Source: Niabella sp.
GTDB taxonomy: Bacteria > Bacteroidota > Bacteroidia > Chitinophagales > Chitinophagaceae
Length of the DNA: 64,000 bases
Assembly: GCF_030150205.1 (NCBI RefSeq)
Contig: NZ_JASLGT010000002.1
Span: 1 to 64,000 of the forward strand
Reading direction: 5' to 3'
This document shows positions 36,216 through 44,299 of the stretch, piece after piece; positions within the stretch are counted from its first letter, which is position 1, and each line of letters opens with the position of its first letter. The translations under genes were made by a program, and so were the position numbers. The notes below the pieces were generated by a model, which was not told the DNA's origin, ran no database searches, and saw only the letters and a list, made by a program, of their open reading frames with translations.

Positions 36216-38708
36216 TTATTTCTCAAACCGGAATGCGCTGCCTAAAAGACCGCCCAGCCCTATGCGTACTCCATAAGTTGTTTTCAATAAAGGCTGATAA
36301 CCGGCAATCACATCTACCCTGAATAGTTTAAAAATGTTCTCAATGCCGGCAAAGGCCTCTGCGTAATATTGATTTTTATTCACATAAAAGGCATTGCTCC
36401 CGGCCACAAGGTTCCACTTCAGCTTGTTGAACAGGGGGATTTTATTCGTCAGCAAACCATTAAAATGATGCTCAATATTTCCTTCGGTATAAAAACGGGC
36501 AACATTGCTGTATGCATAATAGGGTGCCAGCTGAAAGCTGTTCAGGTATTTAATATTGTAAAATGTTTGATTGCCGTTGAAATGTTTCATATCCGGGATG
36601 GAATAGGCATTGGCACTCAGGAATCCACCAGCCCCTATCCGGTATTTGAATAGCCCTGCAAGGCGGAAGTTTTTATCGTGTGTCATGTCCAGCGACCATT
36701 TATGATAATTTACATCGCTGCCTAATAATTGCGGGATACCCGCCGTATAGTTGAACGTAAACACCGGTTTGTCGGATCCTATGGATGCTTTATAGTTGGG
36801 ATACTGAACGTATTTCTGTCCGGGTTGATAGCTAAGCGTAAGGCTCCCGATCAGCGCCTGGTGCGGATTAAAAGCGATCTGTTGCAATGCATCCGGATGA
36901 TTGGGCGTAAACATCTTGTTCCGGTTGAAGAACGAAAAGCCGGAGGTGTTTTGCAGCGGAATGCGGTCTTCATACAGGAGGCCTGCATTGACGGCAAAAC
37001 CGTTTTCAAAGCGATTGTTGTAGCGGATGCTTCCAAACCGGTTTTCGTATAACTTCATAAAATTGCTCCTGAAAAACAACGTATAAAAGGTATTGGTCAA
37101 TGCATTAATCGGTTCATCGGGGTTGAACTGCGATACCCGCGTTCCGCCGGAGAAACTTAAATACCGGTTCCGGTAGGGAAGCTCTTTGGGTCTGATGGTA
37201 AATGTTCCATAGCTATTGAAATGATGATTTTCAAAACCATAGCGCAGGTTCCAGCGCAGGTCGTATTTGTATTTGCTTTTTACGGGTGTATAATTGAAGG
37301 TCTGATCTGCTTTTAATGCCCCCCCTTCCACGGTGTTATACTCCAGTCCTTTTAACAGGCCTTTGAGATTATAGGTGAGGGTATGGTTTTCTGAATACCA
37401 GCGGTATTGCTGGTTGCTCCACAAGATGTTCCATATGGTGATTTTCTGATGCCGTCTCAGGGAATCGTAGTACGTCTTTGGGCGGTTCCGGTTCAGGGCG
37501 CTTACACTATCGCGGAATGCATAGTATCTTTTTTCATCGTTCTCCAATGTTACCGGCCGTTCCTGTTTCCAGAAGTTTGAATCTCTTTTATAGTACCCCG
37601 TATCATATTTAATAACAATATTGTTGAAGTAGTTTGCCGCGTATCGCGGATGCAGGTTATAATTGCTGTATACGTTTACAAAGCTGCCTATGCCGCTGAA
37701 CCCAAACTGGTTAAAGGAGAAAGATAAGATCTGGTTCCTGGTTTTCCATACACCGGGCGCAACCGGGCTATGCAGCTGCTTAATGTGGAGAGTATCGATC
37801 AGCTCCAGCTGGTAATCTTTTGTCAGCATCAGGTCGAGGCTGTAAATATGCCAGCTGGTATCGGCTATTTCTATGGTGCCGGAAAACAGCGGTTCATTTT
37901 TTCTTTTGGGAATCACGCGGATGGTTTTTACGGTGATGCCGTCACGGGTATACGTGTTTAAAAGTTTGTACCGGTAAAAATTGAGCGCCGCATCTGCAAT
38001 CGGTGAAATATAACCGCGGGAACCGTTGCCCAGATCAAACACGGCTACGTTGTTGGTATAAAAGGAGGTGACCTTTGAAAAGTTCAGTCCCATATTGCTG
38101 CCCCGCTCGTAACTGGAAAGCACAGTGGTTTTTGAATGATTGGGTCTTGCCTCATCCAGCTGTATCGTCGATTCAGACAATAATAATACGCCCTTACCCA
38201 TCGTGTCCAGTCCGTCGTTGGCGTCCCGTTCTACCTTTTGACCCAATACTTTTTTAGGAATATTCCGGGTGCGGATGATCCCCTTCAGGTAAATGTTTAC
38301 GGATAAGGAATCCGTTTGATGTTCGTAATACGATTTCTTTTTTATGGCCTGCCGGATGATGCGGTAAGCCGGGTCTTCCCCTTTACTTTGAACGACCACT
38401 TCTCCCATCAGGTGATCGTTGGTGTAAAGTACCGCATTTAATACCTGTTCTTTGTCGGTAATGGTCAGTGTCTTTTCAAGCGGAATGTACCCTACATATT
38501 CAAACACGATGGTGTAGGTACCGGGTGCCAGTGTAAGGGCATAAAACCCTTTACTGTTGGCTGTGGTTCCGATGCTGGTTCCTTTTATGGTAACGGAGGC
38601 GTAGGGCAATGCCGATCCGTGCTCGTCAGCGATCAGGCCCTTTACAGGAGCTGCAGCAACCACATCCAGAAGAAAAAAGGCAATGGCAGTCAGTATAAAT
38701 GTTTTCAT
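36216..38708 (-). CDS. DUF5686 outer-membrane protein with carboxypeptidase-like domain
   Basis: Protein of 830 aa. A signal peptide (about 1-19) is followed by a carboxypeptidase regulatory-like beta domain (about 22-95, VKGLIADEHGSALPYASVTIKGT and FEYVGYIPLEKTLTI). The DUF5686 region continues to the end, with many alternating aromatic strands typical of an outer-membrane barrel, finishing with GVRIGLGGLLGSAFRFEK. The family is specific to Bacteroidota and has no settled function. Many members neighbour envelope or secretion genes; here it stands alone. Confidence 0.9.
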   Translation of the reverse strand: MKTFILTAIAFFLLDVVAAAPVKGLIADEHGSALPYASVTIKGTSIGTTANSKGFYALTLAPGTYTIVFEYVGYIPLEKTLTITDKEQVLNAVLYTNDHLMGEVVVQSKGEDPAYRIIRQAIKKKSYYEHQTDSLSVNIYLKGIIRTRNIPKKVLGQKVERDANDGLDTMGKGVLLLSESTIQLDEARPNHSKTTVLSSYERGSNMGLNFSKVTSFYTNNVAVFDLGNGSRGYISPIADAALNFYRYKLLNTYTRDGITVKTIRVIPKRKNEPLFSGTIEIADTSWHIYSLDLMLTKDYQLELIDTLHIKQLHSPVAPGVWKTRNQILSFSFNQFGFSGIGSFVNVYSNYNLHPRYAANYFNNIVIKYDTGYYKRDSNFWKQERPVTLENDEKRYYAFRDSVSALNRNRPKTYYDSLRRHQKITIWNILWSNQQYRWYSENHTLTYNLKGLLKGLEYNTVEGGALKADQTFNYTPVKSKYKYDLRWNLRYGFENHHFNSYGTFTIRPKELPYRNRYLSFSGGTRVSQFNPDEPINALTNTFYTLFFRSNFMKLYENRFGSIRYNNRFENGFAVNAGLLYEDRIPLQNTSGFSFFNRNKMFTPNHPDALQQIAFNPHQALIGSLTLSYQPGQKYVQYPNYKASIGSDKPVFTFNYTAGIPQLLGSDVNYHKWSLDMTHDKNFRLAGLFKYRIGAGGFLSANAYSIPDMKHFNGNQTFYNIKYLNSFQLAPYYAYSNVARFYTEGNIEHHFNGLLTNKIPLFNKLKWNLVAGSNAFYVNKNQYYAEAFAGIENIFKLFRVDVIAGYQPLLKTTYGVRIGLGGLLGSAFRFEK

Positions 38709-38828
38709 TGTTGTGATTCGTATGTGTTGGTTTAAATGTTACATCATCCGGTATAATGCAAACGTCCAACGATTCTTTGAAAAGGAAAAGTTAAATGCAG
38801 GCAGGCCTGGAGGTAAAATCCTGCGATA

Positions 38829-38865
38829 TTAAAAAACAGGCCCCGGATCATCTCCGGGGCCTGTT
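38829..38865 (-). terminator. Intrinsic terminator after zwf
   Basis: A 13-bp perfect stem (38835-38847 with 38853-38865, core CAGGCCCCGGA) has a 5-nt loop. On the minus strand it is followed by TTTTTT, so it ends the zwf transcript. Confidence 0.9.
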
Positions 38866-38886
38866 GCATTCTATTCGTAAGGTTTG

Positions 38887-40413
38887 TTATCCATCTTTTC
38901 TTTTGGGCGGAAGGGTGATCCAGTTCCTGCCCTCGCGTGCAATCAACGCTTCTGCATCTTCAGGCCCCCAGGTACCGGGCGCATAATTGGGAAAGTCAAC
39001 CGGCGGACGGTTTTCCCAGGTTTCCTGTATGGGCGCTATTACTTCCCAGGCCACTTCTACCTGGTCCCCGCGCATAAACTGGGTGGGGTTGCCCATCATT
39101 GCATCCAGCAACAGGGTTTCATAGGCCTCAGGCTGGGGCGCATCATAACTGTCGCTGTAGCTAAACACCATGTTTACGGGGTTCAGCGACATGGTTTGGC
39201 CCGGGCGCTTGGCCTGGAATCGCAGGCGGATGTCCATCTCCGGCTGAATGCTGATGGTTAAGCGGTTGGAGCGCCAGGTTTCGGAAGCTTCCGGCGGGAA
39301 GGCGTACTTGGGCGCTTCTTTAAACTGTACGGTGATCAGCGTGGTTTTCTCTTTCAGGAATTTCCCGGTGCGTACATAAAACGGCACATCCTGCCAACGC
39401 CAGTTATCGATATAAAATTTTACGGCAGCAAAGGTTTCTACAGATGAATCGGGTGCCACACCTTTTTCTTCGCGGTAGGCCTTCTCCTGTTGTCCCTGTA
39501 CCCATCCCTGGGAATACTGGCCGCGTACGGCATATTGCTGCACTTCTTCTTTCTTAATCTTCCGGATCGCATTCAGCACATCCGATTTTTTATTCCGGAT
39601 CTCATCGGCTTCAAAAGAAACCGGCGCTTCCATAGCCACCATGCATAACAATTGCAGGATGTGGTTCTGCACCATATCACGCAGGGCGCCCGAACGTTCA
39701 TAATAACCACCCCGGTCTTCCACACCAACGGTTTCTGCCGCGGTGATCTGTACATGATCGATATAGTTCCGGTTCCAGATAGGTTCAAACAAGGCATTGG
39801 CAAAGCGCAGGGCCAGGATGTTCTGTACCGTTTCCTTTCCAAGGTAGTGATCAATGCGGTAGATCTGGCTTTCATCAAACATTTCCGTCAGCAGGCGGTT
39901 CAGTTCTTCCGCACTCTTCAGATCATGTCCAAAAGGCTTTTCAATAACGATCCGCGCCTTATTCTTATCCCTGGCTTTTTCCAGTTTGTTTAAATTGGTA
40001 GTGATCTCCGGTACCAGCTGCGGTGCTACCGCCAGGTAAAAGAGCACATGCACTTCTACGCCCCATTCCGCTTCATAATCGCTGATGATCTTTCCCATGG
40101 CCACATAGTCATCCGGCTTATCTACATCCATCCGCAGATAGGATACCTGCTGCGAAAATTTTTCCCAGCTTCCGTTGCCATCACTTTTCCGGCGCGAAAA
40201 TTCATTGATACCTTCCAGCAGGTGATCCCTGAATTTTTCATTCGAATAATCTGTACGCCCGGTACCGATGATGGAAAATTGTTCCGGCATCAGGCCATCC
40301 AGCCAAAGGTTATACAGGGCAGGGGTCAGTTTACGCTGGTTCAGATCTCCGCTTCCGCCAAATATAAAAAGGACCGTAGGCGCGGGTTTTTTTGTATGAT
40401 TGCTTTTAAACAT
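38887..40413 (-). CDS. zwf: Glucose-6-phosphate 1-dehydrogenase
   Basis: Enzyme of 508 aa that oxidises glucose 6-phosphate with NADP to 6-phosphogluconolactone, the first step of the oxidative pentose phosphate route. The N terminus has the nucleotide motif LFIFGGSGDLNQRKLTPALY (about 15-34). The active-site signature is RIDHYLGKETVQNILALRF (about 180-198), preceded by VIEKPFGHDL. It ends near GWRP-like NWITLPPKRK. No gnd or pgl gene is adjacent. A consensus -7 element (40442-40449, minus strand) lies 29 nt before the ATG. Confidence 0.97.
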   Translation of the reverse strand: MFKSNHTKKPAPTVLFIFGGSGDLNQRKLTPALYNLWLDGLMPEQFSIIGTGRTDYSNEKFRDHLLEGINEFSRRKSDGNGSWEKFSQQVSYLRMDVDKPDDYVAMGKIISDYEAEWGVEVHVLFYLAVAPQLVPEITTNLNKLEKARDKNKARIVIEKPFGHDLKSAEELNRLLTEMFDESQIYRIDHYLGKETVQNILALRFANALFEPIWNRNYIDHVQITAAETVGVEDRGGYYERSGALRDMVQNHILQLLCMVAMEAPVSFEADEIRNKKSDVLNAIRKIKKEEVQQYAVRGQYSQGWVQGQQEKAYREEKGVAPDSSVETFAAVKFYIDNWRWQDVPFYVRTGKFLKEKTTLITVQFKEAPKYAFPPEASETWRSNRLTISIQPEMDIRLRFQAKRPGQTMSLNPVNMVFSYSDSYDAPQPEAYETLLLDAMMGNPTQFMRGDQVEVAWEVIAPIQETWENRPPVDFPNYAPGTWGPEDAEALIAREGRNWITLPPKRKDG

Positions 40414-40441
40414 GATTCAGTGCTGCATTAAAATTTGTTTG

Positions 40442-40449
40442 CAAAAGTA
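40442..40449 (-). promoter_or_regulatory. -7 promoter element of zwf
   Basis: On the minus strand this reads TACTTTTG, a full match to TAnnTTTG, giving a leader of roughly 25 nt. Confidence 0.6.
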
Positions 40450-40513
40450 GGACTAAAAAGAAAAACGGGGGTATTGTTTGTGTGTTCCGTTGGTTTTCAA
40501 TGCGCCATAACTA

Positions 40514-40527
40514 CGCAAACGTTTGCG
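40514..40527. promoter_or_regulatory. PurR/LacI-like palindromic operator
   Basis: CGCAAACGTTTGCG is a perfect 14-bp palindrome with a central CG. With its flanks (ACGCAAACGTTTGCGC) it closely matches the E. coli PurR box ACGCAAACGTTTNCGT. It lies about 78-91 nt upstream of the predicted zwf start of transcription and about 194 nt before guaB. The binding protein in this organism is unknown. Confidence 0.5.
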
Positions 40528-40614
40528 CATATGGACAATTACACCGGTACTAATGGCCCGCAGAAAAAATGATTATGTGGGCATCCGCATTGACAAAAAA
40601 ATATATTTATAGGC

Positions 40615-40643
40615 CTGTAACCCGCTTTCACAGCGGGTTACAG
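40615..40643. repeat. 12-bp perfect hairpin between zwf and guaB
   Basis: CTGTAACCCGCT pairs perfectly with AGCGGGTTACAG around TTCAC. On the minus strand it is followed by an AT-rich tract with a T-run (complement of the A-run at about 40594-40600). It could be a protein site or a terminator-like element; its role is unknown. Confidence 0.55.
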
Positions 40644-40709
40644 CGTCATGAAATTGCAAGATCTGTGTGATCAAATGGTAAAACCATGGATCGTATTTCC
40701 ATTTTCCCT

Positions 40710-40717
40710 TACCTTTG
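40710..40717 (+). promoter_or_regulatory. -7 promoter element of guaB
   Basis: TACCTTTG matches TAnnTTTG, with only CAC between it and the ATG at 40721. The mRNA is therefore probably leaderless. Confidence 0.6.
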
Positions 40718-40720
40718 CAC

Positions 40721-42217
40721 ATGGCAACAAGAAAATCTTCTGCAGCTACTGCAAACAACCCCAAGATCGCCTTTGAAGGCTTAACATTTGATGATGTATT
40801 ATTGGTTCCGGCATTTAGCCAGGTGCTGCCGCGCGAGGTAGATATCCGTACCAGGCTTACAAAAGACATTACTTTAAACATTCCCATCTTATCCGCAGCC
40901 ATGGATACGGTTACGGAAGCGGCGCTGGCTACGGCTATTGCGCGCGAAGGAGGATTGGGTATCCTGCACAAGAATATGAGTATTGAAAAGCAGGCGGAAC
41001 AGGTGCGAAAGGTAAAGCGGAGTGAGAGTGGCCTGATCCTGGATCCCATCACCCTGCTGGAAGATGCCACCATCGGAGACGCGCTGAAACTGATGGCCGA
41101 AAATAAAATAGGCGGTATTCCCGTAATTGATAAAAACAAGAAACTGAAAGGAATCCTTACCAACCGGGATCTTCGTTTTGAAGATAACCCCGCACGCAAG
41201 GTAAGTGAGGTGATGACCAGCACGAACCTGATCACCGCACCGGAAGGTACCGATCTGAAAAAAGCAAAAACGATCCTGCGCCAGCACAAGGTAGAGAAGT
41301 TACCGGTGGTTGACCGTCAGGGTAAGCTGATCGGGCTGATCACCTACCGGGATATCCTGCAGGTGACCTCGTTTCCCAATGCTATTAAAGATTCCTTTGG
41401 CCGTTTATTGGTAGGGGCCGGTGTGGGCATTACCGGAGACGTGGCAGAGCGGATCGATGCCTTGCAGCAGGTAGGTGTGGATGTGGTGGTACTGGACAGC
41501 GCACATGGACATACAAAAGGCGTACTGACTGCATTGAAAAACGTTAAGAAGAACTTTAAGAAACTGAATATTATAGCGGGTAATGTAGGTACTGCTGCCG
41601 GGGCCCTGGCAATGGCAGAAGCAGGTGCCGATGCCGTAAAAGTAGGGATCGGACCTGGTTCCATCTGTACTACGCGTATTGTAGCCGGGGCGGGAATGCC
41701 GCAGCTGACGGCGATTATGGAAGCCGCCTCAGGACTGAAAAGAAAAGGCGTACCCATCATTGCCGATGGTGGTATCCGGTATACCGGCGACCTGGTAAAA
41801 GCGCTGGCTGCAGGTGCAGATTGCGCCATGATGGGCAGTATTTTTGCCGGTACGGAAGAAAGCCCTGGTGAGACCATCATTTTTGAAGGACGTAAATTTA
41901 AGGCCTACCGTGGAATGGGTTCGCTGGGTGCGATGGCTAAAGGCAGCAGCGACCGCTACTTCCAGGATCCGGAAGATGATGTAAAGAAATTTGTACCGGA
42001 AGGTATTGAAGGCCGGGTGGCTTATAAAGGCACCTTAAAAGAAGTGATCTATCAATATACCGGCGGACTTCGTGCAGGGATGGGGTATTGCGGTGCAAAG
42101 AGCATCAAAGATCTGCAGAACGCCCAGTTTGTAAAAATTACCAATGCGGGTATGAATGAAAGCCATCCGCATGATATCGATGTTACAAAGGAAGCGCCGA
42201 ATTACAGCCGGAAATAA
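40721..42217 (+). CDS. guaB: IMP dehydrogenase
   Basis: Enzyme of 498 aa that oxidises IMP to XMP with NAD, the committed step to GMP. The barrel (about 20-95 and 215-480) holds LTFDDVLLVPAFSQVLPREV near the N terminus and the catalytic Cys316 in GPGSICTTRIVAG. Two CBS domains (about 100-215) are inserted and may bind nucleotides. The flap region contains YRGMGSLGAM and SSDRYFQ. ATG 40721 is preferred to the in-frame TTG at 40715, which lies inside the promoter. guaA follows 2 kb downstream. Confidence 0.97.
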   Translation: MATRKSSAATANNPKIAFEGLTFDDVLLVPAFSQVLPREVDIRTRLTKDITLNIPILSAAMDTVTEAALATAIAREGGLGILHKNMSIEKQAEQVRKVKRSESGLILDPITLLEDATIGDALKLMAENKIGGIPVIDKNKKLKGILTNRDLRFEDNPARKVSEVMTSTNLITAPEGTDLKKAKTILRQHKVEKLPVVDRQGKLIGLITYRDILQVTSFPNAIKDSFGRLLVGAGVGITGDVAERIDALQQVGVDVVVLDSAHGHTKGVLTALKNVKKNFKKLNIIAGNVGTAAGALAMAEAGADAVKVGIGPGSICTTRIVAGAGMPQLTAIMEAASGLKRKGVPIIADGGIRYTGDLVKALAAGADCAMMGSIFAGTEESPGETIIFEGRKFKAYRGMGSLGAMAKGSSDRYFQDPEDDVKKFVPEGIEGRVAYKGTLKEVIYQYTGGLRAGMGYCGAKSIKDLQNAQFVKITNAGMNESHPHDIDVTKEAPNYSRK

Positions 42218-42231
42218 TTATTGTTTAAGTG

Positions 42232-42278
42232 AATGGGTCATGGTGCATGGTAAATGGATCATGACCCATTTTTTTTAA
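42232..42278 (+). terminator. Intrinsic terminator after guaB
   Basis: AATGGGTCATG (42232-42242) pairs with CATGACCCATT (42260-42270) around a 17-nt loop, followed by six more T. Confidence 0.85.
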
Positions 42279-42334
42279 AAAAACAAAAAACAAATTTCAA
42301 ATATCAAAAAGCAAAACCAATCACCATTCATACC

Positions 42335-42889
42335 ATGAAACACATTATACTGCTATTGACATTGTTTATAGGCCCTGCGATTGCTAACGCACAGGTAAGT
42401 GTGATCACCCGCGCAGCGGAAGCGTACAGCAATTTTAAATTCCGGGGAGCCCGGCTGCTCAATGTGAATGAAGTTCGTATAGGAGACAAAGAGGAAAACG
42501 TATTTATTTTTTCAAAAGCTGCAAAAGGCGCTCAGCCGGATACCATGTACCTGCAGCGATATACTAAGGAAAAAGGAACCTGGACGGTAAAGGCCGATAC
42601 GATGCTGACGCATCCCGGAATCATTATGAACTGGGATGCCCGCAAGGGCTTTTTCGATGGTGACAGTGATGGCAGTGCGGATGCCTATTTTATCTACAGC
42701 CTTACAGATGCCCGTCAGCAGCAGCAGTCGGTACACCTGTTGTTTTCAAAAGGCACTGCATTTTATACAATCAGTGCTACAGCCTCGGATGGATATAAGC
42801 GGAACCTTTACTCCAAAAACTTTGAACGTCTTTCACCAGAGATCAAAAAAAGGCTGATGGAGGTCTGGGAACGGCTGGATAAGGAGTGA
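42335..42889 (+). CDS. Secreted hypothetical protein
   Basis: Protein of 184 aa from ATG 42335, where a clear signal peptide begins (HIILLLTLFIGPAIANAQ); upstream in-frame codons lie in the AT-rich spacer after the guaB terminator. The mature part mixes beta strands and polar loops and has an acidic DGDSDGSADAYF stretch (about 112-123) that might bind calcium. No family recognised. It probably has its own promoter. Confidence 0.72.
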   Translation: MKHIILLLTLFIGPAIANAQVSVITRAAEAYSNFKFRGARLLNVNEVRIGDKEENVFIFSKAAKGAQPDTMYLQRYTKEKGTWTVKADTMLTHPGIIMNWDARKGFFDGDSDGSADAYFIYSLTDARQQQQSVHLLFSKGTAFYTISATASDGYKRNLYSKNFERLSPEIKKRLMEVWERLDKE

Positions 42890-42899
42890 TTTTTTAAAG

Positions 42900-43409
42900 G
42901 CTAAGCGTTAAAATTCAAAATTCAAAAAGCAAAGAACAAAAGACAAAATTTCAAATAACGGCAGATCATCTGAATGCTAAAAGCTAAAGGCTGAAAGCTG
43001 GATGCTAAACGCTGTTTAGGTTCCATTTTCTTAAATGCCTGTACTGCATCCCCAGCTATATCTTCTGATAACTGAAAACTGATGACTGAAAGCCGTTTAA
43101 CATTAAATGCCGTTTCTAGCTCCATGAGCATTCCTGGTGGCAATCAGTTATCAGCAATCAGTTATCAGATGTTTGCGTTCAGGGCAAGAAGATCATTATT
43201 CAATGCAGATCTTCTATAGGTCTGTTGTGCTGGAAGGTAAAGGCTAAATGCTGTTTAGGTTCCATTTTCTTAAATGCGGGTACTGCATCCCCAGCTATAT
43301 CTTCTGAGAACTGAAAACTGATGACTGAAAACCGTTTAACATTAAATGCCGTTTCTAGCTCTATGAACAAATGCTAAAAGCTAAAAGCTAAAGGCTGAAA
43401 GCTGAACGC
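42900..43409. repeat. Intergenic repeat block with two 119-bp direct copies
   Basis: No gene is seen here. Positions 43012-43130 and 43251-43369 are direct repeats of 119 bp with about six mismatches and no gaps (about 95% identity by eye). Around them are degenerate AGCTAAAAGCTAAAGGCTGAAAGC-type units (42975-43010, 43370-43410) and AAATTCAAAATTCAAA-type units (42908-42957). Similar shorter blocks lie at 13570-13625 and 54121-54205. Origin and role are unknown. Confidence 0.8.
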
Positions 43410-44132
43410 TTAATCCGCTTTATTCACACTCCCGGCCCCATTTGCGGAAGAGCTTACCTTTGGATTGCCCTTGTACCTGATGCTGGAGGCTCCGCTGGCA
43501 TCTGCCGTCAGCTGAACGCTGGCGAACACATTGGCCGTACTGGCCCCGCTGGCTTCAATATTGGTCGTTTCAGCTTTTAAATCAAACGCATGAATGGTGC
43601 TGGCACCGCTGGATTCGCCTTTGATATCGCGGGTTTCCCCGGTAATATTCAGGGTAGAAGCTCCGCTTACATCCATTTGCACGCTGGGTGCTTTTACCTG
43701 GAGGGTGGCATTGGAAGCCCCGCTGATATCCAGGGCAAATGGCTCGTCCTGGATGATCTTATTATCAACTTTCAAGGTGGATGCTCCGGACAAAGCCGCC
43801 TTTTTCACCACCGGCATGGAAATATAAATTTTGATATCGTTGCTGGGTTTCAGGTTCACCTCATCTTTTTCATCAATATCCAGTTCCCCGTCTTCAACGC
43901 GTGCAATGATATATTGGAAAAGGTTCTCATCTGTTTCGATCTTGATGCTAAACACCGAATCCTGTTTCAGGAATACCGAAGAAGCGTTACCGATATCGAT
44001 GCTGTTAAAACCCTTCAGATCATAGGTTTTACTCACAATTTTCCCGTTGCCCTTAATGCGCTGCTGATCAATGATATTACAGGAGCCAGCAAGTAACACA
44101 GCAACCATCCCCAAAAAAAATAACTTTTTCAT
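43410..44132 (-). CDS. Head-GIN domain lipoprotein (DUF2807)
   Basis: Protein of 240 aa. A lipoprotein-type signal (FLGMVAVLLAGSCNI, Cys18) is followed by a DUF2807 domain (about 30-235) with repeated SGAS turns (AALSGASTLKV, DISGASNATLQV, DVSGASTLNITGE, EASGASTANVF, ADASGASSIRYKG), one per coil of a right-handed beta helix. Such proteins are common in Bacteroidota and presumed to lie in the envelope; the role is unknown. It is convergent with the secreted protein at 42335 and divergent from guaA. Confidence 0.88.
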   Translation of the reverse strand: MKKLFFLGMVAVLLAGSCNIIDQQRIKGNGKIVSKTYDLKGFNSIDIGNASSVFLKQDSVFSIKIETDENLFQYIIARVEDGELDIDEKDEVNLKPSNDIKIYISMPVVKKAALSGASTLKVDNKIIQDEPFALDISGASNATLQVKAPSVQMDVSGASTLNITGETRDIKGESSGASTIHAFDLKAETTNIEASGASTANVFASVQLTADASGASSIRYKGNPKVSSSANGAGSVNKAD

Positions 44133-44285
44133 CCTCTGTTTTTTAAGTTTATAATCGTTTTATTGCTTCCCGGAAACACGAAACGGGCAATGTTCCCTGT
44201 TATAAAAATAAATGTTTCAACACATAACCCCGTAATTTAACCAAAGGTTCTCCGGATTCTGCACCCATGTGATTTGCAATTTTAT

Positions 44286-44293
44286 TACCTTCG
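44286..44293 (+). promoter_or_regulatory. -7 promoter element of guaA
   Basis: TACCTTCG differs from TAnnTTTG at one position and lies 6 nt before the ATG at 44300, so the transcript is probably leaderless or nearly so. Confidence 0.5.
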
Positions 44294-44299
44294 CGCATC

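Noticed and set aside
42900..43409. CRISPR array
   Set aside because: The repeats are long, few, unevenly spaced and degenerate, without unique spacers of constant size or cas genes.
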